NCBI GenBank assembly: GCA_963576565.1
Contig: OY755042.1
Span: 95,164,185-95,228,184, forward strand
Direction of reading: 5' to 3'
DNA from: Aspidapion aeneum
Taxonomy: Eukaryota > Arthropoda > Insecta > Coleoptera > Brentidae
Length of the DNA stretch: 64,000 nucleotides
Both the position numbers and the translations under genes were made by a program. Under the pieces are notes generated by a model. It had not been told where the DNA came from and did no database searches. It saw only the letters and a program-made list of their open reading frames with translations. Shown here piece by piece: positions 42,216 through 53,887 of the stretch. Positions within the stretch are counted from its first letter, which is position 1. Each line of letters opens with the position of its first letter.

Positions 42216-43598
42216 AGGTAAATATACCGGGTGGCCCAAAAAAAAGGCATGAAATGATTTTTATTATCACTTTTGAACGAATTGGTCTGGGTTTTGACCA
42301 AAAATATTTTTTGTCCGCTATCAAATTCCAAGATGGCACACAGAATCAAAGGTAGGGTAGACCGGGTAGTGCCCACTTTTTATAAATGTGCTACTAAAAA
42401 ATATTAAGCTGATTCAATTGTTTTCTTTTTTGTTCTGTCAATAGCTACAACTTTAGACTTACAAAAACAATATGACACAAATCCCTAAAATTAAAAAAAA
42501 CTTTTGGTTGTTTGTAAACAGTACTATTAATCAACATATATACGAGGTATTTTGTCACATGATGTAGGCGTTAAGGCATACAAAATTTGCTGTAATTACT
42601 TTGTAGTCCTCCCTGGTCCTAGCTAGAGACAATCTATGTATGACATATTTTAAATATGTCATACATACAGGGTCTCTATTTAAAATATGTCATGTCCTAG
42701 CCATCTCGCCGCCTGTCATTCCCCCTCACCCTCTTCAAAAACCATATTCGCATAAATTTCCCAAATATGAAGCGATTTCAAAACTTCTTTCTGCACACGG
42801 TTTAAGAATTTTTCAACAGCATTTTACTTCTTCCCTCTCCCTCTCCCTCCCCCACCTTGACTCAATGTTTATAGAAACGCACCTATCTCCGAGTAACGCT
42901 AAATGAATGATAAATGCATTCTTTCTATAAGGCTGAATAAGAATTAAAAAATGGATGTAAAAAATAAATTAACAGAAAACAGCCAACTGCTAAATCTACT
43001 TGTAACTACTAGTCGTAGTTGGGTACAAAATTACCCAATAACCTAATTCATGAAAATACAAAACTGTATAATTTTGTAAGTGCGCTTTGGGCATCAAAAC
43101 TAAAAATTGAAGCATATCGTACATTATAAGTATATCTATTACAGTTTGTGATACCTATCAATTTTATACTCAACTGCGACTATAGTAGGCACAAGTAGAA
43201 CTAGCAGTTTGGTGTTTTTTTTATTTATTTTTTTTATAAATAAGTTTAATATTTATTTATTATTATTCAAACATATTAACTAAAGGTAAAGTTTTTTTTA
43301 CTTAATAACTAAACTAAATGAACCGAACCGCATAAATTAATTTAAAAAAATTTCCTCAATGTCGTAGTTTACATATGTTTTGTCAGCTGAATAATCAGAT
43401 GCGTATTGAAATTAAGGATATGAAGGTTCAATACTTTTTGAGCGTTGTGCGGGAGATGGATGGTCCATTCCATTTTTTAATTGCCAAGTAAAAAAAAAAA
43501 CCACCGCACCCACTGAACAAACAAGAAGGAATAAATCTCTTTGTGGTATTCCGATTTACCGACAAGCCTCGGAAAATGTTTTGCGCGTTCGCCGTGAC
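42216..43598. other. unassigned, with a mariner-like end and a palindrome
   Basis: TACCGGGTGGCCC at 42224 and GACCGGGTAGTGCCC at 42360 may be two ends of a small element. 42635-42667 is a 33-nt palindrome (arm TATGTATGACATATTT, one mismatch in the centre). No gene seen; the frame at 42640-42906 is not recognisable. Confidence 0.4.
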
Positions 43599-43833
43599 GT
43601 ATTGACTTGCAAAATTTGTTGCAGCGCGGTCTATGCTTTTGAAGTACACGTATTCACTCACACACACTCCGCGCATTTTCGCCGAAAATGTTTGTCCTGT
43701 TTGTAGTGTTTGATGCGCGCTGTGTTCCCAGATTGCAAAATCACATAAGCATTGCATAGACACGTACTCACTGAGCGAACATTTTCGGCGAAAATGTTTG
43801 GAGTGTTTGTAGTGTTTTGTTGCAAGTCAATAC
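43599..43833. mobile_element. MITE with GTATTGACTTGCAA ends
   Basis: Left GTATTGACTTGCAAAATTTG and right TTTTGTTGCAAGTCAATAC are inverted. The interior repeats GCGAAAATGTTTG and TTTGTAGTGTTT. A related fragment lies at 39508. Non-coding. Confidence 0.65.
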
Positions 43834-43984
43834 CCACTTTTATACGCATATAGCACTTGAACAACTTAACTGATTTTAATGAGGTTTTTTCTATTAAGAG
43901 CCATCTAGTCAGTGTTATTCGTTAGGTTTGGTGGAAATTGACCTATAGGTCTCTTTATTTAGATATCATAAAATTAAGGCTATG
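43834..43984. other. unassigned sequence
   Basis: Short unassigned spacer between two MITEs. Confidence 0.3.
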
Positions 43985-44341
43985 CACGGTAAAAATTTTT
44001 GTCTACAATGAAAACTACAATTTGTTTTGAATTAAAATATTTCTCTTAAGTTCAACGCTCAATCTTGAAAAACGTTTAATCTTGAAATGAGACTTCTTCT
44101 TTGATTGTTTTGTGCTCCATTTCACAGCAAATTGTCTTCTAATAAGTAATATTTTGGTTCCAGAGAAAACGGTGCCTTAGATTAGTTCAATTCCAGTTTG
44201 TAATAAAACAATTTCTGTTTCACATTAAAATAAAAGGCAAGACATTTTTTATTCTAAATCAAGAAACTATTCTCTTAGCGCAAAATATTTTACTTCAAAG
44301 CAATTTGCTTTGATCTATATAAGATAATTTTTTTTACCGTG
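43985..44341. mobile_element. MITE with CACGGTAAAAA ends, complete copy
   Basis: Ends CACGGTAAAAATTTT and TTTTTTTTACCGTG. Interior marks GGTTCCAGAGAAAACGGTGCC and CAAAGCAATTTGCTTTG are shared with the inverted copy at 62065-62400. Confidence 0.75.
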
Positions 44342-44910
44342 TGTCCGATAATTTTCAATTACAGGGTATTTCCGTGTTTTACCTTACACCAAAGATGTTG
44401 AACTTTATTTCAATATATATACAGGGTGTAAACGGTTTGACTTACCATATTTTAATAGATAATACAGGAGGCCAAAAAAGAACAAAGGTTCTTATTTCAT
44501 GGGGCTCAAAACCCATCTGTTTTCAGGATATAATCTTTCTAAAGTTGTAGTTCTGTACTGTTTTCATCTCATAAATTACGAGATAAAAAAAAAACAGTAA
44601 ATAATTATTATAACCGGCTATTTTTCTTTCCGTGGTTTCAGTCAGTTCGAACTTCGAAAGCTTTCTATTTCCACGCTCTCTGTTAAGAATCACTTTCAAG
44701 AATTTTTGCAGAGGAAAAAGTTGTTCGCCTTGGCAAGATAAACCTATGTACGAAAATTCAGCCTGTTACTCATCACTTTCAATATAGACCGATGTACACT
44801 GGACTAATTATTGTTTTATACAGAAAAGAAATTAATGCAAAAAGAATCCGATCGTGATTTCTGTACGAAAATGACATAAGTATTACTATTACGAAAGTTT
44901 ATAAATATTA
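44342..44910. other. unassigned, with a mariner-like end
   Basis: ATATATACAGGGTGTAAACG at 44415 resembles the start of a TA-target element; no partner end was found. Nothing else recognised. Confidence 0.35.
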
Positions 44911-45078
44911 GGCGCGGATCTACGGGAGGGAAAAAAGGGGAAATTTTCCCCCTCAAATATCTAAATATATTTAGTTTTGACACATAGAATACACCTCCTG
45001 GTCACTATGCAAAATAGTTTTATACAATATTTATTATGATGTTTTCCCTCCTAAATAAAGGTCCTAGATCTGCCCCTG
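44911..45078. mobile_element. short MITE with GGATCTA / TAGATCTGCC ends
   Basis: Left GGCGCGGATCTACGGGAGGG and right GGTCCTAGATCTGCCCCTG are inverted; internal GGGAAA...TTTTCCC pairs. Looks hAT-like (CAGGGGC termini), but the TSD is not clear. Confidence 0.55.
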
Positions 45079-45095
45079 TAAATACACAAGTTAAC

Positions 45096-45862
45096 GCACA
45101 TAGCACAAAAATCACATCAACGTTAAATTAACTTGCACAAAAATAATAAAATAATTTTTTACTAGAAAACAACCTCATACCATCTAATATTTGTTTTGTT
45201 TAATCTACATGCTTAAAGATCACTTAAAAACATCGAGGCATCAAGCTAAAAAATGTAATTTTTGATTAACTTCTTTTTGACCCTCGTTACTTTCATGTGC
45301 CAAATTCACACATAAAAAGTCCTCCACAAGATGTTCTAAAACGCGACTAGATTAAAACTTCTCAAACCTACTAACTTTTTGCGTCTTATTTTGTCTGGTT
45401 TTTTTAACAACTTTTCTTAACTTAAAAATGACGCGAGAGGAAGTCCTAAAAGGTTATTAGTTTAAGACAATTTTAAAAGATGGCGCTCAAGGTAAGACAA
45501 AATCTCTATACACACATTTTGTTTTCTTTAAAAGCTAAACAAGATTTTTCAACAGTAAACACTTTCACACAATATTAATGTGTCTTTATCAGGTGCTGAT
45601 GCTTCGTGATGGTGAAGGATCAGGGATCAGTTCACTAATTGGTTTTTGGAGTTTAGAGGCCAAAGCACTCCCGGATAGATTTTGTCAAAGTGAAAAATGC
45701 TTCTAGTGAAATCTCAAAAACATTCGGTAGAAAAGCCATTCAAGTCGCGTTTTAAAATTCGTGTAGAAATGGCGTGAACCTAATGTGATTTTGACGTTAA
45801 TAAAAATATATTTGATAATGGCGTTATTACAACGCCGTTTTTAGCAACGTTATTTTTTACCC
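45096..45862. mobile_element. family A TIR element, truncated copy
   Basis: Starts GCACATAGCACAAAAATCAC and is collinear with 37051 and 26457 through AGATGGCGCTCAAGG and TCGGTAGAAAAGCC, ending after GCAACGTTATTTTT. The 3' end is missing. Confidence 0.75.
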
Positions 45863-46209
45863 AGTGGCGTTATGGTTATTGCCTTATTACTGCAAGCCTT
45901 ATTTTGAAATTTTTAATAAGTCTCTATCGATTGATTCATTATTAAGTTACTCTTACAATCACAAAATAGTTGCTGGCATCGGTATGTGCTTTACGCAATA
46001 TTACGGCCAACAAACCGACATACAGACCGAAGGATAGACAAACCGACCGTAGGCAGGCTCAAAACAAAGCTCAAATTGAATCCGTGTAATTCTAATTTAA
46101 ATGCGCCATAAAATTTGCATAATATGCAAAAGCGTTGTTTCAAATGATTTAGACCTTTATTTGTACCGGGTGAGCATATATTTATGAGAAATGTAAAAAA
46201 TAACACAAA
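45863..46209. other. unassigned sequence
   Basis: Nothing recognised. Confidence 0.3.
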
Positions 46210-47197
46210 GTTGAAACGAAAGAAAATTTCGGACTTCCATTGTCTTTATTTATTTATTTTAAAGACGACGTTTCGGTTAGTAGGTATCTCTAACCGTTTT
46301 CAAGTAAACACTCCAGTCTATAGGCTACTACTTATACTACTTGGTGTGCAGTCAGGTGTCACGGCCCGCCCCCTTTTTAATCCTAAGGCCTGTTTTCCTT
46401 AAGGAGTGGTTACCATATGTTTGGTATGTCCGTGCTTGGTTGAATGAAAACTTCTTTATTCTGCATTATAAACGCAGCTTAAATAAACTTTCGTTTTCGC
46501 CATGCAAAACTTTAGCTTCTGACTACTGAATCCTTTGATCATTTGACCATGCACGATCCGCTAAACCGGATTTTTCAATATCCTCTAATTGGGTACTTTC
46601 TAGATGTTCATATACTCTAATCTGAAGAGGAGGTTTTGTTTCACCTACATATGATTTACCACACTCACACGGGATTTGATAAATACATTCCTTATTATTT
46701 AAGGGATTTTCTAGTTTTGTTTTAGTTACAAAACTCCTTATCGTATTTTCCGATAAAAATACTGTTTTTATATTATAGTGTTTGGCTATTCGTCTTATGT
46801 TTTCTGAAACGCCTTGATCATGTGGAATGGTAATAACACTCAATTGATTCATATTTTAAGAATTTGCTATATTTGGTTTGTTTTTAATTTTAGAGATCGT
46901 TGAGCTTATTAATTTCTCGAAATAACCACTCTGTTGTAAGTCTTTTTAATTATTGTTTATTTTTGTGGTTAATTCTTCATTATTACTACAAATATGTACG
47001 ACTCTTAAATACAAACTTCTTATAACGCCTTGTTTTTTAGCAACAGAATGATTAGACTTAAAATTTAGGTACTCTCCTGTGTGTGTAGGTTTCCTATATA
47101 CAGTGGTTTGAATGTTTCTGTGTAATCGTTTGACAAGAACATCCAAAAACACAAAGTTATTCAACGAACGATAAAACCAGGTTTTAAAAAAAAACAT
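46210..47197 (-). mobile_element. Penelope-like element copy C (thumb, GIY-YIG, 3' end)
   Basis: 5' truncated within the RT. Order on the minus strand: RT thumb (FLDVLVKRLHRNIQTTVYRK, PTHTGEYLNFKSNHS, 47160-46990); linker (ISSTISKIKNKPNIANS); GIY-YIG domain (46852-46523); 3' untranslated part with GTTTATAATGCAGAATAAAG and AAGCACGGACATACC; then the hairpin CTAACCG...CGGTTAG at 46274-46296 with GACGTC-like GACGACG; ending in AATAAAGACAATGG near 46230. The best guide to the 3' end of the family in this window. Confidence 0.9.
46523..46852 (-). CDS. GIY-YIG endonuclease domain of Penelope-like element
   Basis: 109 codons. ITIPHDQGVSENIRRIAK is the connector; KECIYQIPCECGKSYVGETK is the heart of the domain: YQIPC stands for the GIY strand and YVGET for the YIG strand in Penelope, with the CECG cysteines typical of the family. 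PLQIRVYEHLE carries the conserved arginine and histidine. SGLADRAWSNDQRIQ ends the frame at a stop. The catalytic glutamate downstream is not reached before the stop. In active PLEs it nicks target DNA for the RT. Degenerate but well recognisable. Confidence 0.85.
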   Translation of the reverse strand: MNQLSVITIPHDQGVSENIRRIAKHYNIKTVFLSENTIRSFVTKTKLENPLNNKECIYQIPCECGKSYVGETKPPLQIRVYEHLESTQLEDIEKSGLADRAWSNDQRIQ

Positions 47198-47261
47198 TTA
47201 AATTGTTTTTTACTTTTTATTCGTGACATGTCAGTTTTTTCCCAATTTTTCCTTTTTATCT

Positions 47262-47860
47262 CTGATGTATCACTTTTCATACTACTACTATGTCGGTTTA
47301 GAAAGTTTTTCTACGTTATTCGACGCCTATTCTCCACCTCATTCGGTTTTTTTGACTCGTTGATCTTTGGATTGACTGTTGCCATTCCAGTTTAGGACGC
47401 CCCCCCTTTTCTGCGCCCTATTGGTAGCCATTCTAGGAACTCCTTTAATAATCTTTCATCGTTCATCCGTTATACAGGGCCGTGCCATATAAGTTGTTTT
47501 TTAGTGATGTCATCCGCTATGCTTCCCTCGATTCCCATTCTTTCTTTTATGATCTCATTTATTATATGATCTGTTCTAGATATTCTTTATTGCATCCATT
47601 TTTGTTTTGTATTTTTCTGTTAAGCAACAAGTCTCTATTCGATACAACAGCGTGCTTTTCACTATTATTTCATATTTGTTAAATTTTACATTCTTTTTTA
47701 TCTCTCTGCTCCATAAAATACTGTTAAGACATCCAATAAACTTTTTTGCTTTTACTATTCTTTTCTCAAGTTCTTTAGTCTGTTCCTGTCTTATCACCCA
47801 AGTATATATATTCATTGTATGGAGATATTGTTTGTCCATTCCAAATGCACTTTTTTTCTT
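47262..47860 (-). mobile_element. LINE fragment (family L2), C-terminal region
   Basis: From 47839: DKQYLHTMNIYTWV, RQEQTKELEKRIVKAKKFIG, LNSILWSREIKKNVKFNKYE, LYRIETCCLTEKYKTKMDAI. Then, with frameshifts, KRQLIWHGPV-like and GRRKRG remains to the 3' end at 47270. Closely related to 485-1430 and 49005-51200. Confidence 0.85.
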
Positions 47861-47894
47861 TTAGTTTAATGTTTTTGGATTTTGGTTTTTTTTT

Positions 47895-48960
47895 TGGTTT
47901 TTTACTGTATATCTCTGACTAGTTGCTTTTAATCCCGGTTTTTATATGTTATCCCTGATATGTTACTGTTTATTGCGAGGATAAAAAGTTACTTTTATCC
48001 CTAAACTGCGGGACCAAAAGTTCACTTTTCATTGCAAAAGTGCGAAAAATCCCATTATAATGTTTTATATTTATATAAGCACGGGTAACACTGTGAAAAA
48101 AAATTGGCTTCGCCAACTATGCACACATACGAGAGAAAGTCATTTGCTCTTAATTTATGAGCTCTGGCTTGTATAAAGACTTAAAAGCGACAAAAAAAAT
48201 GGAACCAAACTTTTATTAAATATTATAAAAAAATGTGGACCCTACTCAGATTTTTATTCATAATGCCACTTGCAAATTTTATGTAACTGAAAAACAAAAG
48301 GTGACACAATTATGCCGAAAATGCGGAATAACAAAAATGCACTCTATATCGATAAAGTACGAAGGGATAAAAGTGACAGTCCGACCAAATGTAGGGCTAC
48401 TATACAATTTGGGATAAAAATACACTTAGCACGAGGTTTTTGGGCAGTTTTTTGCACTTTTTAATTTATTTCCCCAGTTTTTTCTATTATTTTGATATTT
48501 TTAGGTCTTCACGTTTTTTTTTTGGTTTTTTAATGTTTATCTCTGACGAGTCGCTTTTAATCCCCGTTTTTATATTCTATCTCTGATATGTTGCTTTTTA
48601 GTCTAATTTTAACTATTTATCCCTGATTTTTCACTTTTTATTGCGAGGATAAAAGTGATACTTTTATTCATAAAATGCGAGACAAAAAAAAGATCATTAT
48701 AATGTTTTATAATTATATGAGTACATGTGAGACTGTGAAAAAAAAATTGGGTTATCCAACTATGCACACATACGAGAGAAAGTCATTTGCTCTTAATTTA
48801 TGACCTCTGGCTTGTATAAAGACTTAAAAACGACAAAAAAATGGAACAAAAGTTTCATTAAATTGTATAAAAAATGTGGACCCTTCTCAGATTTTTATTC
48901 ATAATGCCACTTGCAAATTTTATGAAACTGAGAAACAATAAAATTTATTAATAAAAGCTT
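47895..48960. repeat. direct duplication of about 400 bp
   Basis: 47910-48290 and 48540-48935 share TTATTGCGAGGATAAAA, ACTATGCACACATACGAGAG, TGGCTTGTATAAAGACTTAAA and TTCATAATGCCACTTGCAAA in the same order. The segment directly follows L2 LINE copies, and part of it returns at 51195-51365, so it probably belongs to the L2 element's internal or 5' sequence. Confidence 0.65.
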
Positions 48961-49004
48961 TTTTAAAATAAAGTTTAAATTAATTATTTTTTTTCTCCCT
49001 GATG

Positions 49005-49233
49005 TATCACTTTTCATACTACTACTATGTCGATTTAGAACGTTTTTCCACGTTATCCGACGCCGATTCCCCACCTCCTTCGATCCTGACCATCATCTTC
49101 TGTCAGGTTTTTTGATTCATTGATCTTTGGATTGACTGTTGCCATTCCAGTTTAGGACGCCCTCTTTTTCTGCGCCCTATTGGTGTCCATTCTAGGACCT
49201 GCTTTGGTAATCTTTCATCGTTCATCCGTGGTA
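49005..49233 (-). mobile_element. LINE fragment (family L2), 3' part, left of a nested TIR element
   Basis: 3' end of the same LINE that continues at 50777. It encodes remains of ERLPKQVLEW, PIGRRKRGRP and the arginine-rich end. Confidence 0.85.
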
Positions 49234-50776
49234 CAGGGTGTCCCAAATTGGGCACTTTTGGGGGGTTTAAGGTACTTCTAGGAAAGACAGAGAAAAACTG
49301 ACTTTCGTATAATTTTCACCAAACTAACGCCGGTATGTGCGCCTAAACTTGCCGCGATGAAATAAGGTTGACAGTAGATTGACATTACATCTTTTGTTTT
49401 TGTAATTTTTTTTTTAAAGAGTGATTTATTTTCACGATATGTTTTTTTTTTATAGAACAAGAAGCTGTGTTTTATTTTGGTAACAGCAATGATTGTGTAA
49501 TCATTGGTAACGGTAAGTACCAAATTATAGTAATGGAAATTTGGGGCCTAGGGGCATCTAACCTCTTTGAAGTGTGGAAATTGGGGGTAAAATTCGCAGT
49601 TGAATTTTGAGACTGCTTAAAAGAAAACAAATAAACTTCATAAGTACTAAAGGGGTCTTGAACTTGAGGCTTTGTTTGTAATGAGTGGCCTGTGTTTGAC
49701 GAAGTTTCATACATCATGCTTTGACGAAAATTGGACAAGTGTTAAGTAACATAGGGGTTTTTACTGAAACATTTGGAGTTTGCATTTTGTCTGTAGTATA
49801 GAAACAATTTAATTTTTGGCTCCCAGTGTTTTTTTCTCAGTTTTTTTTTTGAGTATAGAACAGTTTTGCCTTTTAGGCCGATAAGCATAATAAACATTTC
49901 AAGTAAAAATTGACAAAATCAGTAACCTTTGTTCAAAAAACCCATTTTTTGTTTAAATTTGAATGTCTTTACCTGTCAATTAACTCCAAAAAAATTAAAA
50001 ACTGTTGTAGACTAAAGCAGCCCTCATATGATCAGATTTAAATATGTACATTATTTTTGTAGATGTCTTTGTTTTTCAAAAGTTATAAACAAGGACATAT
50101 ATAAAAATCCTGCCAGTAATACGGATCCAGTGAGGTCTTCTGTGGTACAATCAATGAAAAAACTTTGTTACAGGTTTCTCAGAGAAGACATGAAGATCAT
50201 TTTTGAGGTGTGAAGCAGTTTTTGCCTAGCAGTCCTGTTGCAATGATGATCCTACTAGAAATACTCAGATGCAATTTTTTTATTAAATTATAAGTAAAAT
50301 AAAAATAAGTTTATTGTAGTTTTTTATTGTAAAAAAGATTATACAACTATATAATATAAACTAACCAAACTATGACATATGATACATCATTTTGAAAAGA
50401 ATTCAATGACGAATTCGAAAATTAATTAAAATATAGGCTATTCCATAAGAAAAAATGCAGCTTTATGTCATATCTCAAAAACTAAAAGTGACAGTTAAAA
50501 TATAATTTAGCGGGTGAATTCCCCGTGACAAAGTCTATAAAACTGCAATTTACTCTAAATCAAAATCTCCACTAATAACAAAGTTATAGACCCCCTTCAA
50601 AAATGCAGACTTTTCAAAAAGCCCCCGTAGCTCAAAGACGAAACGATATTTCAAAATGCGGTTTTCACTATAAGTCTTCTCTTGAAATTTGAGCCTCGCA
50701 ATGCGTGGTCAGTTTTTCTCTGTCTCCCCTAGAAGTACCTTAAACCCCCTAAAAGTGCCCAATTTGGGACACCCTG
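49234..50776. mobile_element. young 1.54-kb TIR element (TA target, mariner-like), non-autonomous
   Basis: Termini CAGGGTGTCCCAAATTGGGC are inverted over 69 bp with about four differences, one of the most exact long TIRs in the window. TA lies on each side, and the interrupted LINE reads straight through when it is removed. No transposase domain is visible. Frames at 49472-49738 (minus) and 50028-50213 (plus, ending VQSMKKLCYRFLREDMKIIF) are not recognised. The ends belong to the common ACAGGGTGT type of TA-target elements. Confidence 0.85.
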
Positions 50777-51200
50777 TACATGGCCGTACCATAACAGTTG
50801 TCTTTTAGTGATGTCATCCGTTATACTTCCCTCGATTTCTATTATTTCTTTTATGCTCTCATTTCTTATATGATCTGTTCTAGTTATTCTCAATGATCTT
50901 CTTATTGCATCCATTTCGACATTCTTCAGATTTGTTTTGTATTTTTCTGGTATGCGACAAGTCTTTATTCCATACAACCGCGTGCTGTTTACCATTGATT
51001 CATATTTGTTAAATTTTACATTATTTTTTACCTTTTTGCTCCATAAAATACTGTTAATAAGACATCCAATAACCTTTTTTGCTTTTACTTTTCTTTTTTC
51101 CAGCTCTTTCTGTTCTGTTCCTGTCTTATCAAATGTTACACCCAACTATACATACTCATGGCATGGAGATATTGCTTGTCCATTCTCTTTTCATCCTAGG
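50777..51200 (-). mobile_element. LINE fragment (family L2), right of the nested TIR element
   Basis: Minus strand: YLGVTFDKTGTEQKELEKRK, VKAKKVIGC, SILWSKKVKNNVKFNKYES, LYGIKTCRIPEKYKTNLKN, VEMDAIRRSLRITRTDHIRN, EIEGSITDDITKRQLLWYGH, VQ. The frame then runs into the inserted element and stops. About the least damaged L2 C-terminus here. Confidence 0.9.
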
Positions 51201-52274
51201 GATAAAAAGTGACACATTTATCCCGAAAATGAGGAATAAAAAAGTGCACTCTATATCGATAAGGTACGAAATAGTATTATATAAATATAAGGGATAAAAG
51301 TTACATTTTTTATCCAGAAGCAAAAAATTTAAAGTCCGTACCACTTGCAAATTTTATGAAATTGAGAAACAATAAAATTAATTAATAAAATCTGTTTTAA
51401 AATAAAGTTTAAATTAATTTAGCTATATAATAAAATGTATGAATTATTAATTTACCAATATTGCTAATGTAGTCCGGGTTTAGCCGCAATCCACCGGTGC
51501 GTGATTTCCCAAACCACATAGTGCAGGCGCTAGAGGTAGTTAAGTATGCACAATATGAGGACCGTAGTTTGACAATGGAGTAGCTGAGAATAGGTCACAA
51601 ATTATCCGGATGTTGCCAGGCCAATTTTTTATCACCCCTCCTTTTATAGTCGTTTTCTAATTTCTGGAAATTTAACTAATGTTAACGCTCTAAAGCCAAA
51701 ATGACACAGAAATGCATAAGAAATTTGTAAAATCTAAGGAAATTTTATTGTCTACAATAAAAATAATTACATATTTTTCCTAAGAAGCTTAATTTTTGAA
51801 GGTTTTAGGGAGTTTGGGGGGTTTTTGTAGCTAAAATTTGAAAAACTAATATAATTTTATTTTTAGGTTAGATTTGACACATATTGGATGCATTTTTGTG
51901 TCATTGTGGCTTAAGGGCTTCAACTTTTAAGAAATTTGAACACGACGGAAGAGGAAATTTTGATTTTAAAAGGCTGACATAAATGCCCAACTACTAATTT
52001 TAGATATAGGTATCTACTTATTAATATCCTGTATAATTCATTTAAATTTATTGCTGCGTAAGAAAAGCTAAAATACCAAACACAATGAGAATAAATATAC
52101 GTGCAGATATTGCAGGAAATAAACTATTCACATTATCAAAACTTTTCGATTGTATTAGTTGTGATACTTTGTGGTATTAGCAATCTAAAAAGTAAATTTA
52201 ACTATTAACTTCGATCATAGTGGCAATAAACTTTGTAAAATAGAGTAAATGTAAGCTTAATTTTTTTCTAGTGA
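51201..52274. other. unassigned, beginning with L2-associated repeat
   Basis: 51195-51365 repeats sequence from 48290-48400. The rest contains no gene, inverted pair or known motif. Confidence 0.35.
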
Positions 52275-52800
52275 TTTTATCATTTCCAAACCGGGAGTGA
52301 AATTAAAGAATCAAAATTTATTAAAAAAAATTGTGCTTTGGTCGGGTTTGACCTCAAACCTTTAACTATGTATGACAAAGCTTTACCAATTAGGTCACCA
52401 AAATCATGAGTATAAGTTTTTAAAACTTTATATCACAGTCAGTGTCACAGTGTAGAAATGCTTGTTCTCAGGGTATTTACACCATCAAGCCATTCAACCA
52501 ATTTTTATAATTCTTCGCTCCCAATGTGGACGTGTAAAATCAAATTTTTAAAAATTTTGATATATAGAAAGGTATCTCATTACTTTACTTAAAATGGTCG
52601 AGTGAATACACTGAAAACTAGCGTTCCTACACTGTGACACTGACCGTGAGTTTAAAAAAATTACACTCATGTTTTCGGTGGCCTAATTGGTAGGATGTTG
52701 GCGTACATAGTCAAAGGTTCGGGTTCAAATCCCGGTCGAATCACATGAAAATTATTTTTACATTTAACTTTTAATTTGATTTAATTTTTTTAAACCTTGT
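52275..52800. repeat. divergent pair of tRNA-derived, SINE-like sequences (inverted repeat)
   Basis: The left arm (52275-52460) and right arm (52620-52800) are reverse complements by about 75-80%, around 160 bp of other DNA. Each arm has TACACTGTGACACTGAC near the centre side, then the tRNA-like module, then an A/T-rich tail. The right module is better preserved. Confidence 0.7.
52672..52745 (+). other. tRNA-like module with polymerase III A and B boxes
   Basis: TGGCCTAATTGG (52679-52690) fits an A box and GGTTCAAATCC (52722-52732) an exact B box, at normal spacing. Three arms can be drawn: D arm CCT/AGG, anticodon arm TTGGC/GTCAA with a seven-base loop GTACATA, T arm TCGGG/CCCGG with loop TTCAAAT. 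The acceptor ends do not pair, so this is tRNA-derived, not a working tRNA. Confidence 0.6.
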
Positions 52801-53132
52801 AGTACTGCACTTTGGTAGAAATTTTACCAATTTTTATAACGTTATACACCCTATACCGAAACAAATTTAGGTATACACGACGCGTTCATATAATAAACGC
52901 TATATTAAATGCATTTGAATTTTGTTTTTGCCGTTTGTATTGCGACACTCCCATCTAAATGTCAAATAAGAACTGTACTGCCAAATCGGAGCATAATAGG
53001 GTTATCTATAAGTTTAACTAATAAGTGACTTATTTTTTTTAATTTTATAATTGAGATAATCAAAATAAAGCAAAGTAAAACTATAATGTTTGTATTCATT
53101 AAATATGTGAAATATATTTTTAACAATAGGTA
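52801..53132. other. unassigned sequence
   Basis: AT-rich; nothing recognised. Confidence 0.3.
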
Positions 53133-53343
53133 CAGTCGGGGACTTTTTAAATTGCCGTTGTATTTTTTTCTGTCAAAATTAATCATTTAAAGAAATCAAA
53201 AAAAAAATTGATTTTTAAATATGTATGTATACAGACAGAGGTAAGGTTTATAATTTTTTTGTTTTGGTTATAGATACTTTTCCAAATTTCAATTAGGAAT
53301 ATTTTTTATTTTCGAAGGCAACAATTTAAAAAGTCCCCGACTG
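53133..53343. mobile_element. mariner-type MITE, 211 bp
   Basis: Ends CAGTCGGGGACTTTTTAAAT and ATTTAAAAAGTCCCCGACTG are exact inverted copies over 22 bp. TA on each side (53131-53132, 53344-53345). Confidence 0.85.
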
Positions 53344-53826
53344 TACAAATACCTAGCACAACTTAAGCTTTCTACTAATATAACGTAGTAAAGTAAAGTA
53401 ATAAAAGCAGGGTAGGAAATTGGCATTGTTTTGCCACTTATACGCTTACTGCCCATACATATTAACTAGACAACAAGTTAAACATTTCCAAAAAAAAGTC
53501 CCTCAAAATCTCTATTATAAAATTTTAAATAAAAATAAGCTAACACAAAACAATGAGGCCCTTAAAAAATCAAACAAATTTATTATAGCTATTATGAAAT
53601 CGAGATGATTCTGTCCAAATATGGAAAACTAGCAAAAAAACCAAAATGCGTTTTTAATTTATTTTAAATTTTGTCGTATTTTAGTACTCATACCTACAAT
53701 GGAACACGTTATATTTTACTCCCTACGAGATCTCGACGCCAGTTCTTGCCTCATGGAAAAGCAGCAATTTCTAAATTAATCAAGCCTGATATGGTCACAT
53801 CACAACCGTACACCGTGATCTAGGTA
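53344..53826. other. unassigned sequence
   Basis: Nothing recognised; the frame at 53420 is lysine- and asparagine-rich from AT bias. Confidence 0.3.
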
Positions 53827-53887
53827 TATGTACTACTACTATGTCGGTTTAGAACGTTTTTCTACTTTGTCCGACGCCTATTCTCTA
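53827..53887 (-). mobile_element. tiny LINE 3' end (family L2)
   Basis: CTACTACTATGTCGGTTTAG and CGACGCCTATTCTC are the 3' end seen at 515, 47280 and 49025. A severely 5'-truncated insertion. Confidence 0.75.

Noticed and set aside
52672..52745. A functional tRNA gene
   Set aside because: The acceptor stem does not pair and the position is inside a repeated inverted pair, so it is tRNA-derived only.
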